24,485 nt of DNA from CAMCXE01 sp036520615 (GCA_036520615.1 DATDJI010000003.1:1-24485), one strand, 5' to 3'; numbered from the stretch's first letter, positions 1 through 6,672 are shown. Translations and numbers: made by a program. The notes: a model not told the origin generated them from the letters alone.

Positions 1-862
1 TCACCACATCAAATAGAATCGATTTCCCTGAACCATGCACAGGGCTATGGCACAAAATAGCCGTATCCATCTTGGCACCGGGATTTTGCAACGGATACGC
101 AAGCCAGCGTATCAACCATCTAAATATTTCGTCGTCAGAATTACACAGTAAATACAGCGCATTAAGAATATTCGCGCACTTAGTGTCATCGCGCCACGGC
201 TTAACAGCAAAGCCTCTAAAAGTATTTATGTGCGTAACTGGGTCAACTTTTTGGGTTGGATCAAAAACAAAATTAGCCCGAGGGATTTCCTTTCGATTAG
301 GGTGTTTAAGCCAATCATCAAAACAATCTGCAATCGCATAACGCAATTGTGAAATAGGCACCACCTCTAAGATCTGGCCATCCCAAACGAAATCACTTGG
401 GCTTACGTAGGTATATCGGTTAAGCGCACCAATGAGCCCCCGGCCCCCGTCTTCAGCGGCAGATAGTTTTTTTTCAAAAGTTACGGATTTATCAACAGTT
501 CGGCGGCCATCATCGTTAACCCATTCTTTATAACGCGCAGCACCCACCAAATCTTTAAATGCGGTTTTCTTAATAATTTGCCGGTTGAAAGAATCCCAAA
601 TCTTTCCATCTGGCATTAACAGCGCATAACGCCTCAACAACGCATCAATTCCGGGCCGCTCCACGTCAGAGGGGGGCGGGGAGTCGGTTGCAGCATCCGG
701 CACATCGCCTAAATAATCCGGCGGCAGAAGCTCATTCTCAGCCAATGCACTGGGCGCAGCCTCCACAGGCCTAAAATCCGCAAGCGCTGCATCTAATTGC
801 TCGCCCACCGCATCCAAACCAGCCGCATTATGCAAATCATTAAAATCGGTAAACTCACCCAC
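1..862 (-). CDS. Phage/plasmid-type primase-helicase, helicase part (DUF5906-like), partial
   Basis: The frame is open from a GTG at 860-862 to the left edge (287 codons plus one base, C-terminus missing). It begins with VGEFTDFNDLHNAAGLD, the sequence that normally follows the Toprim domain inside a single primase-helicase chain. Next comes an acidic, proline-rich linker and then a region typical of DUF5906 superfamily 3-like helicases: an LYLLCNSDDEIFRWLIRWLA stretch, LQNPGAK, and a Walker A-like HSPVHGSGKS ending about 15 bases from the window edge. The expected role is unwinding DNA for replication of the element. The neighbouring primase ORF ends in the other frame at 855, so this is either the second half of a frame-broken gene or a gene starting at the overlapping GTG. 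I favour a split single gene. Confidence 0.75.
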   Translation of the reverse strand, partial: MGEFTDFNDLHNAAGLDAVGEQLDAALADFRPVEAAPSALAENELLPPDYLGDVPDAATDSPPPSDVERPGIDALLRRYALLMPDGKIWDSFNRQIIKKTAFKDLVGAARYKEWVNDDGRRTVDKSVTFEKKLSAAEDGGRGLIGALNRYTYVSPSDFVWDGQILEVVPISQLRYAIADCFDDWLKHPNRKEIPRANFVFDPTQKVDPVTHINTFRGFAVKPWRDDTKCANILNALYLLCNSDDEIFRWLIRWLAYPLQNPGAKMDTAILCHSPVHGSGKSILFDVV

Positions 863-1883
863 GCTGCACACCGCCAAAATTAGGTATGCACACAGCAGCG
901 CCAATTAGCCCAGCTGCTTCAGTCGCTTTCGTTAGCCCAGGGTTGCCCTCAGTCTCTCGATCATCATCAGCGCAGATGATAATTACATCATTAGGAAATA
1001 TACTGCGCACGGTAACCGCCACCGGCGGCAAATTCCCGCTATCAATCGCAACCACAACAGGCCACCCGCGCGCCATGTGAATGCTCGCACCAGTCGAATA
1101 GCCTTCAACAATTACCACAGGTTCTTCAACCGGGTTGTTCCCGATAAAGTGAAAAAGCCCTGCTTTACGGCCATTTTTTAAAAATAGTTTCTTGCCGGCC
1201 TTATTAATTATTTGCACATTCCAAACCGCGTCGGCCGAATCGCGCAGAGGCATCAACACATCACCGGGCCGAATGAACCGCACGCTCAAGCCCTTCGCCT
1301 TCGCCTCAGCAAATCCAGCTTTAACTTCATCACCTTTCAGCAACCAAGCTTTTTGCTCATCCATAAGCACCAACATAGGCTCAAGCGGGAAGCGCAAGCC
1401 ATACGCACCCACGCGCTTTTTTCCCAAATAGGCACTGGGCCCGAGCTGCTTGGTATTGGATAAAATCGCACAAGTAACGCGTGCAATTTCTTCATGCCAC
1501 CGCAGCTCTTCTTGCTCATCGATGTGAGCTTGCGCCGCCACCGCCTCAAGCCGGGCAGCCCGCTCAACTGCAAATCGTTTCTTCTCCTCCGCAGTAAATT
1601 CACGTTTTTGCCGTGAGTAGCCGCTGGCTATCGCTCGCCTAAACAAGTATCCGAGGGAGTTTTTACCGAATTTCAAGCTCTTCCAAACGCCGCGGGCTTC
1701 ACTGGATTTAAACTTCGGGTAATTGCTGGACCAGTCCAGCCAAACATCAAAGGCCGAATCACCAAATTCCGATTTAAGCGCATTGCCGATTTTCACCCAG
1801 TCTTCACGCACGTAAGCCAAATCGCGCACAAACCCAAGCGCTTCTCGCACATCATCAAGGGTCGTAGGCTCAAAATCAGACAT
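855..1883 (-). CDS. PriCT_2 and Toprim domain primase (N-terminal half of primase-helicase)
   Basis: The protein has 342 residues. Residues about 8-90 fit the primase C-terminal 2 (PriCT_2) domain, including WVKIGNALKSEFG and a W-containing AIASGY end. The last 90 residues form a Toprim domain: VIVEGYSTGASIH holds the catalytic Glu, IDSGNL follows, and ICADDDRETEGNPG holds the acidic metal-binding cluster. It should prime replication of the element. The ATG at 1881-1883 is preferred over the GTG nine bases upstream because AGGTGG lies five bases before it. The start overlaps the DUF2786 stop by 8 bases, so the two are translationally coupled. It stops at 855 in the middle of the Toprim tail, and a one-base shift restores the usual DFNDL continuation, so the gene is probably frame-broken or frameshifted. 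Confidence 0.85.
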   Translation of the reverse strand: MSDFEPTTLDDVREALGFVRDLAYVREDWVKIGNALKSEFGDSAFDVWLDWSSNYPKFKSSEARGVWKSLKFGKNSLGYLFRRAIASGYSRQKREFTAEEKKRFAVERAARLEAVAAQAHIDEQEELRWHEEIARVTCAILSNTKQLGPSAYLGKKRVGAYGLRFPLEPMLVLMDEQKAWLLKGDEVKAGFAEAKAKGLSVRFIRPGDVLMPLRDSADAVWNVQIINKAGKKLFLKNGRKAGLFHFIGNNPVEEPVVIVEGYSTGASIHMARGWPVVVAIDSGNLPPVAVTVRSIFPNDVIIICADDDRETEGNPGLTKATEAAGLIGAAVCIPNFGGVQRG

Positions 1884-2559
1884 TGCCGCCACCTATCAAC
1901 TCAAGTACGGCCGCTTTTTGCCTCGAGGAAACCGGCTGATGCAACTGCACCTCTTTTCCATTTTTAAACCCCGCTATCGAGGCCGAATTCACCTTAAAAA
2001 CAGCCGCCTTTTTCTTCCGTGCGCTAACCTCAAAGCCGGACGACCGCTCTAAATACCCTCTGTGTGCAATTGCAGCTTCATCGCTTAAACCGGTGGCAAA
2101 TTGATTAACAACATCGAAAACACCGAACACAAACCCGGTGCAAAAGTATTCCCCAGCGCTGCGCTTAGTGGCGGCATTCACGTAAGCCACTTTTCCTAAA
2201 TACAGCTTTTTGCGGGCCTCAACATTATTCAGCGCCACCTCAAAACAATATCCGGCAATCTCCGGCGCGCTTGAGGGGCCAATAAAAATAACCTGTTTAA
2301 AAGCCCAATAGAAAGAACACCCAAAGGCCCGCGCCACTACCGCACCCAACCGCCTAAACCAAAGCGGCGTACGCCTGTATTTAGTGGTCACTCGCTCCTG
2401 CGCCAAAGTAAAGAAATCATCATGCACACCTTCAAGCCCATGCAAAGCCATTAATTTCTTGGCCTGTCGCATAGCCGCAGCGGCCTCATGCGGATTGTCA
2501 GAACCCGCCAAGGCTAAGCACTTTTTGATTTTTTCAATTGCGGCGTTTTTGTCGCTCAT
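1876..2559 (-). CDS. DUF2786 domain phage protein
   Basis: The protein has 227 residues. The N-terminus carries the DUF2786 signature (residues about 7-41: IEKIKKCLALAGSDNPHEAA, then AKKLMALHGL), a helical domain common in phage and plasmid early genes with no settled biochemical role. The C-terminal half is basic, with RKKKAAVF and many Lys/Arg residues. It is the second gene of the leftward operon, downstream of the Cro-like gene and overlapping the primase start. That position suggests a role in DNA replication or recombination, which is inference only. The Shine-Dalgarno match before ATG 2559 is weak, and a stretch of A/T runs (2570-2600) separates it from the Cro-like gene. Confidence 0.8.
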   Translation of the reverse strand: MSDKNAAIEKIKKCLALAGSDNPHEAAAAMRQAKKLMALHGLEGVHDDFFTLAQERVTTKYRRTPLWFRRLGAVVARAFGCSFYWAFKQVIFIGPSSAPEIAGYCFEVALNNVEARKKLYLGKVAYVNAATKRSAGEYFCTGFVFGVFDVVNQFATGLSDEAAIAHRGYLERSSGFEVSARKKKAAVFKVNSASIAGFKNGKEVQLHQPVSSRQKAAVLELIGGGNV

Positions 2560-2670
2560 GGGCAGCCTATATTTTTATAGTGTTTTTTTGTACAGGGTTT
2601 TTTAGTGGTCTTATTCCATAACGCTTTGATTGATAATGTTCGTCGAGACGGAGTTAATCACCAATAGATA

Positions 2671-2883
2671 TCACCAACGGTGTGCGCTTAATTGCTCACC
2701 GCTTGCTTTAGTCAATCTTTTTGTTTCAAAAGCCTCGAAGATGCCATTTTCGTTTTGGACAAAGTAAACCTGCCTGACAGCGGCAAGCATTTGTGAGACT
2801 GCACCCTGAGTGCAGCCGATGACCTTGGCTGCCTCTGCCTGGCCGTGGGTTTTACAAAATTCAGGGAGTGAGATGGTTCGCAT
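2671..2883 (-). CDS. Cro-like HTH repressor
   Basis: The protein has 70 residues. Residues about 6-40 form a Cro/YdaS-type helix-turn-helix, with HGQAEAAKVIGCTQGAVSQM matching the pattern GQ-x-xAAxxxGxTQxxVSQ. It is transcribed divergently from a CI-like gene across a region with three palindromic operators, the classic lysogeny-switch arrangement, and is the first gene of the leftward replication operon. The likely promoter places the start of transcription at or within a base or two of the ATG, so the message may be leaderless, and no Shine-Dalgarno sequence is visible. An alternative reading is the DNA-binding member of a toxin-antitoxin-like pair, but no toxin gene is adjacent. Confidence 0.85.
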   Translation of the reverse strand: MRTISLPEFCKTHGQAEAAKVIGCTQGAVSQMLAAVRQVYFVQNENGIFEAFETKRLTKASGEQLSAHRW

Positions 2884-2889
2884 AGAGAG

Positions 2890-2918
2890 ATATTAGTCGA
2901 GCTAATTAGATTGTTCAA
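2890..2918 (-). promoter_or_regulatory. Promoter of cro-like/replication operon
   Basis: On the minus strand, a -35 TTGAAC (2918-2913) and a -10 TAATAT (2895-2890) are separated by exactly 17 bases. One operator copy covers the -10 and another begins on the -35, so repressor binding should block this promoter. The -10 ends 7 bases before the ATG of the Cro-like gene, implying a leaderless transcript. Confidence 0.6.
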
Positions 2919-2955
2919 TAGCTTAGCTAATTGTTGAAAAAAATACCTTAACTAA
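2893..2955. promoter_or_regulatory. Three repressor operators, 25-bp spacing
   Basis: Three related 13-mers lie at 2893-2905 (TTAGTCGAGCTAA), 2918-2930 (ATAGCTTAGCTAA) and 2943-2955 (ATACCTTAACTAA). Their start points are exactly 25 bp apart. Together with two copies at 5053-5089 the consensus is TTAGCTTAGCTAA, a perfect dyad of TTAGCT and AGCTAA around one central base. The sites cover the -10 and -35 elements of both divergent promoters, as phage operators do. Binding by the CI-like and/or Cro-like protein is inferred. Confidence 0.8.
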
Positions 2956-2959
2956 TAAT
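2931..2959 (+). promoter_or_regulatory. Promoter of cI-like gene
   Basis: A -35 TTGTTG (2931-2936) and a -10 AATAAT (2954-2959) are 17 bases apart. The operator at 2943-2955 overlaps the -10, and the operator at 2918-2930 abuts the -35. The cI-like ATG follows 7 bases after the -10, so the transcript is probably leaderless, as the lambda cI maintenance message is. Confidence 0.45.
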
Positions 2960-2966
2960 TACGCGC

Positions 2967-3362
2967 ATGAGTAGCCAAAAAATTCCCCAAGAGAAGAAAG
3001 ACCGCGAGGCCGCTTTTGTCAAAGAGCGGTTTGAAGCTATGCAGCTTATTGAACCCGACCTGACTCAGGAAGTTTTAGCAGCTGAGGTGGGACGCACCCA
3101 AGGCCTGATCGGGCAATGGCTTTCTGGCGTGACTCATATACCGGATAAGCAGCTGATGTATTTGGGTGGGCGACTGCGCTTTGATGCGCTTGAGCTTCGT
3201 CCATCGCTCCGTGATTATCTGCTTAGCGGGTTCGCTGTGTCAGGTCGAGATAAAATTCTGGGCGATCTCATCAAGCGCTTGACCGAGGCGGGAGATTCTG
3301 AGTTTCGGGCGTTATCACGTATGATTTCTGCTTATCTAGACGAACCCGACAACCAGAAATAA
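2967..3362 (+). CDS. CI-like repressor with HTH, lacking a protease domain
   Basis: The protein has 131 residues. Residues about 28-75 form an Xre/CI-type helix-turn-helix (LTQEVLAAEVGRTQGLIGQW followed by LSGVTHIPDKQL), with the typical FDALELRPS segment after it. The remaining 50 residues are helical. There is no LexA/S24 autopeptidase domain and no Ser-Lys pair, so induction would have to differ from RecA-driven cleavage, for example by an antirepressor or by competition with the Cro-like protein. It is divergent from the Cro-like gene with shared operators. No Shine-Dalgarno sequence precedes the ATG, and the promoter position suggests a leaderless message. Confidence 0.8.
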   Translation: MSSQKIPQEKKDREAAFVKERFEAMQLIEPDLTQEVLAAEVGRTQGLIGQWLSGVTHIPDKQLMYLGGRLRFDALELRPSLRDYLLSGFAVSGRDKILGDLIKRLTEAGDSEFRALSRMISAYLDEPDNQK

Positions 3363-3662
3363 AGGCTTGAATCAATTCGTGAGGAGTGGGCTCTACTAGG
3401 TCATCATCTTGTTCACGGGGGCTTGCCATAAATTCCTTGCGAAGCATTGGGATGTATGTGGCACGAAAATACTCCTTTCCAGCGCCAAATAAAACTTTAT
3501 CCGATCCTCTAAATAGCTTTAGAGTCTAAATATAAAAGGATTTGTGAGCTGGTTCCAACTCAATTACTTTATGATTTGCCACATTCAAGGGCATGAATTT
3601 CTGCCTTTTGAGCGATTGTTGGGCGGCAAATTTTCTCTAGGATCTATCAGGTGGGACCACCA
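3363..3662. other. Intergenic stretch with a hairpin, no confident gene
   Basis: These 300 bases separate the repressor from the 276-aa gene. A hairpin with 7-bp arms CTCTAAA and TTTAGAG (3507-3513 and 3518-3524, loop TAGC) could be a weak terminator, but no T-run follows. A minus-strand open frame without a good start runs from about 3528 to 3271 and overlaps the repressor 3' end. I do not call it as a gene. Confidence 0.5.
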
Positions 3663-4493
3663 ATGGCCGCGAGTCGGATCGAGCGAATTTTAATACTGGC
3701 AAAGACTTATCCGTCCCCAAGCGCCCAATATGTAGAAACCTCTTGCGTTGCGGGGATAAACAAAGATGGATTAATGCGTCGATTGTTCCCAGTCCCGTTC
3801 CGCTTGATTCAGGACAGTCAACAATTCAGAAAATGGCAATGGGTGGATGTTCGAATTGAAAAGGCTCCAAAAGATCACAGGCTCGAAAGCCATAAGCTAT
3901 ATGTTGATACGATAAGCTGTGGAGATGTGGTTGACACCAAAAGAGAGTGGGCTACCCGCCTCCAATGGCTAGATAGAATTCCAACGTTCACAAACTTCGA
4001 TAAGTTAAACTCCGCGCAAGAGGAAAATGGGCTTTCCCTTGCGCTACTGCGCCCTAAACGGCTGGTAAGATTAGAAATTACGAAAGCCCGTAGCGATGAC
4101 TGGACTGATGATGAGCGTCAGAAGTTAATGCAGGAGCAAATGCAAGGCAGCCTATTTGACGAAATCGAAGAGCGCAAGCAACTCAACCAGCTACGTAAGA
4201 TACCGTTCGACTTTTACTACGTATATGCATGCGACACCCCTGACGGAGAAAAGGAATACCGGCATAAAATTGTTGACTGGGAGGCCGGTGCACTTTTCTG
4301 GAATTGCCGCCGTATGTATGGAGAGGGATGGGAAATACCATTTCGCGCTAAACTAGAAGCGGAATTTGGTGATAAAGATTTAATGCTCTTGATGGGAAAT
4401 CAACATCGCTTTCAAAATCAGTGGTTAATAATCAGTCTTATCTACCCACCTAAGCGAAAGCTAGCGCAAGTGACGCAGACCTCGCTGTTTTAG
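3663..4493 (+). CDS. Uncharacterised 276-aa protein paired with DUF488
   Basis: I recall the N-terminal pattern (ILILAKTYPSPSAQYVETSC, then an AGI and RLFPVPFR segment, KWQWVDV and an LES motif) as a family of uncharacterised proteins found in accessory regions, but cannot assign a function. The middle contains many charged residues. The C-terminal third includes FDFYYVYACDTPDGE and an ALFWNCRR segment. No membrane segment or signal peptide is seen. ATG 3663 is preferred to the GTG at 3651 because AGGTGGG lies seven bases upstream. The 3' end overlaps the convergent DUF488 gene by 44 bases. A cargo or defence role is inference from position between the phage switch and the early operon. Confidence 0.75.
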   Translation: MAASRIERILILAKTYPSPSAQYVETSCVAGINKDGLMRRLFPVPFRLIQDSQQFRKWQWVDVRIEKAPKDHRLESHKLYVDTISCGDVVDTKREWATRLQWLDRIPTFTNFDKLNSAQEENGLSLALLRPKRLVRLEITKARSDDWTDDERQKLMQEQMQGSLFDEIEERKQLNQLRKIPFDFYYVYACDTPDGEKEYRHKIVDWEAGALFWNCRRMYGEGWEIPFRAKLEAEFGDKDLMLLMGNQHRFQNQWLIISLIYPPKRKLAQVTQTSLF

Positions 4494-4941
4494 TACCTGT
4501 AGCTTTAGCTTGTTTAATGTGAGTCACCGTTGCACCGCAATGATTACTTACCGCATCAGCCACCATTGAGCGGTGACAATAATTCGAATCTGCTTCGTAA
4601 CAAAGCAAGGCACAATTATGTGCCTCTGCCATTTCTGCTAGCTTGGCAACGGCTGACTCTTGCGTCTTCAAATATTGAAGAAATCCTTGAGTGTAACGTC
4701 GCCAGTTTCCATCCTCACGGTATTGATTCCTAACTGGCTTGGGGCAGCCTAGCTCGACCATATGAACATACTCCAACCCCGAAAGGCTAAGCACATTAGC
4801 TAAAGCTTTCTTTGAAAAGCCAGGTTTGCGCGACAGCGGCAGTTCGCGGACATCGATCACCATGTCTACACGATGCTTCTTTAACAAAGACATGAATGCC
4901 GCTACATCCAAACCTTCATAACCAATAGTAAAAACAGTCAT
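4450..4941 (-). CDS. DUF488 family protein
   Basis: The protein has 163 residues. Family hallmarks are present in order: FTIGYEGLD at residues 3-11, DVRELPLSRKPGFSKKAL at about 29-46, ELGCPKPVR at about 62-70, and LLCYEADSNYCHRSMVADA at about 112-130 with two Cys residues and a His. DUF488 proteins are small and soluble and often occur in accessory regions; their activity is not established. ATG 4941 is chosen because GAGG lies seven bases upstream and the family normally starts at this FTIGYEG segment. The upstream in-frame extension to 4995 is probably non-coding. It converges on the 276-aa gene with a 44-base 3' overlap and is divergent from the rightward operon. Confidence 0.9.
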   Translation of the reverse strand: MTVFTIGYEGLDVAAFMSLLKKHRVDMVIDVRELPLSRKPGFSKKALANVLSLSGLEYVHMVELGCPKPVRNQYREDGNWRRYTQGFLQYLKTQESAVAKLAEMAEAHNCALLCYEADSNYCHRSMVADAVSNHCGATVTHIKQAKATGTKTARSASLALAFA

Positions 4942-4963
4942 TTGCCCACCTCTCTTGATGTAA

Positions 4964-4972
4964 ATTCTAGCA
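4964..4972 (-). promoter_or_regulatory. Extended -10 promoter for the DUF488 gene
   Basis: On the minus strand, TGCTAGAAT (4972-4964) is an extended -10 element. It lies about 22 bases before the DUF488 ATG, leaving room for the GAGG ribosome-binding site. No good -35 is seen at the standard distance. The repressor operators lie about 80 bases further upstream and probably do not act on it directly. Confidence 0.4.
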
Positions 4973-5052
4973 GAGGAGCTCATCACCCTGCGCAAGTTTA
5001 TTTCGGCAATCCTGTCACGATCCTAAATAATTCCAAATATTTATCTAAAATA

Positions 5053-5092
5053 TTAGCTTAGCTATTTACATAATAATTAGTTGAGCTAATAT
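5053..5092 (+). promoter_or_regulatory. Operator-controlled promoter of the rightward operon
   Basis: Two copies of the switch operator, TTAGCTTAGCTAT (5053-5065) and TTAGTTGAGCTAA (5077-5089), are 24 bp apart. They bracket a strong promoter: -35 TTTACA (5065-5070), 16-base spacer, -10 TAATAT (5087-5092). The first site touches the -35 and the second covers the spacer and -10, so the repressor that binds the cI/cro region should also silence this operon. Transcription would start near 5099 and the first gene at 5124. Confidence 0.75.
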
Positions 5093-5123
5093 GTAGGAAA
5101 TCGAACCGCCGCAGGAAGCTAAG

Positions 5124-5300
5124 ATGATCCTAATACACCCCCTAACAGCATCAAATCCAACATGGCTGTGCCTGCTGGAACACCGCACCGGCATGGTCGC
5201 GGTACCCATGGGCAACACCGCTTATTTAATTTCAAAACCAAAACTAATCCCTTTCGTTCGCGCCAGCTTGAAACAACAGCTCAAAGGCGGTGCGCAATGA
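5124..5300 (+). CDS. Small unrecognised phage protein, first gene of rightward operon
   Basis: This 58-residue open frame starts at an ATG preceded by AGGAAG with five-base spacing, about 25 bases after the predicted transcription start. The product begins MILIHPLTASNPTWLCLLEH and ends with a basic LKQQLKGGAQ. Its TGA overlaps the ATG of the next gene (ATGA), which supports both starts. It resembles small regulators or inhibitors found first in early operons only by position. No family is recognised. Confidence 0.65.
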   Translation: MILIHPLTASNPTWLCLLEHRTGMVAVPMGNTAYLISKPKLIPFVRASLKQQLKGGAQ

Positions 5301-5303
5301 GCA
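5285..5303 (+). repeat. 19-bp junction repeat, copy 1
   Basis: The sequence AGGCGGTGCGCAATGAGCA spans the stop/start overlap between the first and second genes. An exact copy at 5542-5560 spans the next stop/start overlap. Both encode a GGAQ tail followed by a new MS start. Confidence 0.8.
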
Positions 5304-5557
5304 AGCCCGCAGAAATTACCGACGTTACCTCAAGCTTTGCCGTAAAGATAACGATGGAGAATTTTTCCACGAATCAAACCCCAGTCGACGGCACCTATTT
5401 AATTCGGTACACGGATAAATGGCTCCCTAAAGACAGTTTAATTATTGCCGAATGCTTAGGCGGCCGTTTTCACGTAAATGGCAATGAATTAATAAAACAA
5501 GAAAGATACGTCAGCGGCTTCATAAAAATGCCTATAAGCATAGGCGGTGCGCAATGA
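5297..5557 (+). CDS. Small unrecognised phage protein
   Basis: The protein has 86 residues, beginning MSKPAEITDVTSSFAVKITM. The ATG overlaps the previous stop (ATGA), which is why this start is preferred to the longer upstream frame that would begin at 5162 inside the first gene. The sequence alternates beta-like segments (GTYLIRYTDKWLP, LIIAECLGGRFHVNG), suggesting a small beta-rich fold. Like its predecessor it ends in GGAQ, and its last bases duplicate the previous gene junction. Function unknown. Confidence 0.65.
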   Translation: MSKPAEITDVTSSFAVKITMENFSTNQTPVDGTYLIRYTDKWLPKDSLIIAECLGGRFHVNGNELIKQERYVSGFIKMPISIGGAQ

Positions 5558-5560
5558 GCA
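5542..5560 (+). repeat. 19-bp junction repeat, copy 2
   Basis: This is an exact copy of the 5285-5303 sequence, again covering a GGAQ-stop and an overlapping MS start. It includes a GGCGG stretch 7 to 11 bases before the ATG that may act as the ribosome-binding site. Confidence 0.8.
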
Positions 5561-6036
5561 TCGAATCCAAGTTTCGCTTTATTGAAAACGTATTAAAGAC
5601 CATGGGCCACCTTGAGCTGTTAAAACCCGGAATAGTCAAGGCCATTACGTTCGCAGCAAACAATCACGAGACCGTGCAATTAACTGATGACGAATACGCC
5701 GACGTTATTCTCGTGTTCCAAAATTTCATCCCGGCGCACCTTATTGATCCCAACCAATGGTGGCTAATCCATTACCTATCCAGTGGGCTTACGTGCAGTA
5801 AATGCCTAGAAATTTTTCATTCATTTCCGTGTGCACCAATGACGGAACGGAGCTTCGATGCCATCACCCAGAGTATGGCGCAAGGGCACGATGATGATTG
5901 CAGTGCGCGCAACGCACATAGTTTTTTAGGCGTAGCGGCGGGCATGGCACTGCACGGCCTTAATGCTACTGGCGAGCAATTCAGTGCCGAACAGCAAATG
6001 AGCCAAATCATTAACACGCCAATTGAGGGTGAATAG
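5554..6036 (+). CDS. Unrecognised 160-aa phage protein
   Basis: The protein begins MSIESKFRFIENVLKTMGHL, with the ATG overlapping the previous TGA. The N-terminal half is helical and acidic (TDDEYADVILVFQNF). A CSKC pair followed by FHSFPC could bind a metal, but no full zinc-finger pattern is present. A downstream DDDCSARNAH segment adds another Cys and a His. It lies two bases before the next start, so it belongs to the operon. I do not recognise a family. Confidence 0.7.
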   Translation: MSIESKFRFIENVLKTMGHLELLKPGIVKAITFAANNHETVQLTDDEYADVILVFQNFIPAHLIDPNQWWLIHYLSSGLTCSKCLEIFHSFPCAPMTERSFDAITQSMAQGHDDDCSARNAHSFLGVAAGMALHGLNATGEQFSAEQQMSQIINTPIEGE

Positions 6037-6038
6037 TT

Positions 6039-6191
6039 ATGGCTTACGCACCCAATGCCGAACTGCAAAAAATCGAGCGCACCGACGGCTTAAAAGAGCA
6101 GTTTTTAACTGACCTCGAAAACTATTTAGCAGAAACCTTCTGCCAAATCCTGCCCGAACCAAAACCCGATGCGAGTAATGAAAATGGCTAA
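6039..6191 (+). CDS. Small unrecognised protein (50 aa)
   Basis: This short frame begins MAYAPNAELQKIERTDGLKE and ends in an acidic, proline-containing tail. It is mostly predicted helix. It starts two bases after the previous stop and its TAA overlaps the next gene start region, which fits the dense coupling of this operon. There is no domain hit that I can name. The main support is open frame, codon use like its neighbours, and spacing. Confidence 0.5.
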   Translation: MAYAPNAELQKIERTDGLKEQFLTDLENYLAETFCQILPEPKPDASNENG

Positions 6192-6375
6192 TGCCTCAAT
6201 AATTATCGTCGATGACGAAGCAACGCCAGGCGTGCTCGCAATAAAAATATCCGGCTATTCGACAGCACAGCAAAAGCCAGCAATCGAGCGATCGCCAGCT
6301 GAAGAGCTAATTTGCCTGCTAGCAAAAACTATGGAACAGCATTTATTGATTCAGCTGAAAGAATCAGTGCATTAA
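6184..6375 (+). CDS. Small unrecognised protein (63 aa)
   Basis: The product begins MANASIIIVDDEATPGVLAI. Three in-frame ATGs are possible (6169, 6178, 6184). The third is chosen because a GAG lies eight bases before it and the start overlaps the preceding TAA. The VDDEATPG segment superficially resembles a response-regulator start but the chain is far too short to be a receiver domain. The C-terminal half is helical, with LICLLAKTMEQHLLIQL. Function unknown. Confidence 0.5.
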   Translation: MANASIIIVDDEATPGVLAIKISGYSTAQQKPAIERSPAEELICLLAKTMEQHLLIQLKESVH

Positions 6376-6411
6376 AAATATTCATCAACGGATTACAAGG
6401 AACTTTTCATT

Positions 6412-6672
6412 ATGAACATTCAAAAAACAGCAAACGGCTACGAATTTGAAGATATGACTGCATCAGGGCTAGCACCAAGGGAATCGCAAGCACTTTTGCT
6501 GCTAGCCGCTGGCTACACATATTCCGCCGCCGCCGACCAAATGGGGTGCGGGGTAAAGAGCTTGGCGGGGCGCATTCAAAATCTATTTTACAAACTGCGC
6601 GCCAACAACGGCCCGCAATTAATTGTTCAGGCGATAAAAACCGGTCATTTAACAGTAGGGGCACACCCATGA
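6412..6672 (+). CDS. LuxR-type HTH regulator (GerE-like domain only)
   Basis: The protein has 86 residues. Residues about 20-80 match the LuxR C-terminal HTH: LAPRESQALLLLAAGYTYSA, an AADQMGCGVKSLAGRI recognition region, and KLRANNGPQLIVQAI. There is no receiver or ligand-binding domain, so it is a stand-alone DNA-binding protein. AAGGAA lies nine bases before the ATG. Its stop overlaps the next ATG. It probably regulates a later promoter of the element, by analogy with small phage activators. The target is unknown. Confidence 0.8.
   Translation: MNIQKTANGYEFEDMTASGLAPRESQALLLLAAGYTYSAAADQMGCGVKSLAGRIQNLFYKLRANNGPQLIVQAIKTGHLTVGAHP

Noticed and set aside
1..855. Plus-strand frames such as 72-341
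   Set aside because: They are shadows of the minus-strand helicase coding frame, which is continuous and has domain motifs.
3271..3528. Minus-strand open frame of about 85 codons with protein-like composition (for example KEYFRATYIPMLRKEF)
   Set aside because: No start codon with a fitting ribosome-binding site, and its 3' third lies antisense to the CI-like repressor gene. It might be a remnant, but this cannot be supported from sequence alone.
4942..4995. N-terminal extension of the DUF488 gene
   Set aside because: The family normally begins at FTIGYEG, and ATG 4941 has a good ribosome-binding site. The extension also covers the extended -10 promoter.
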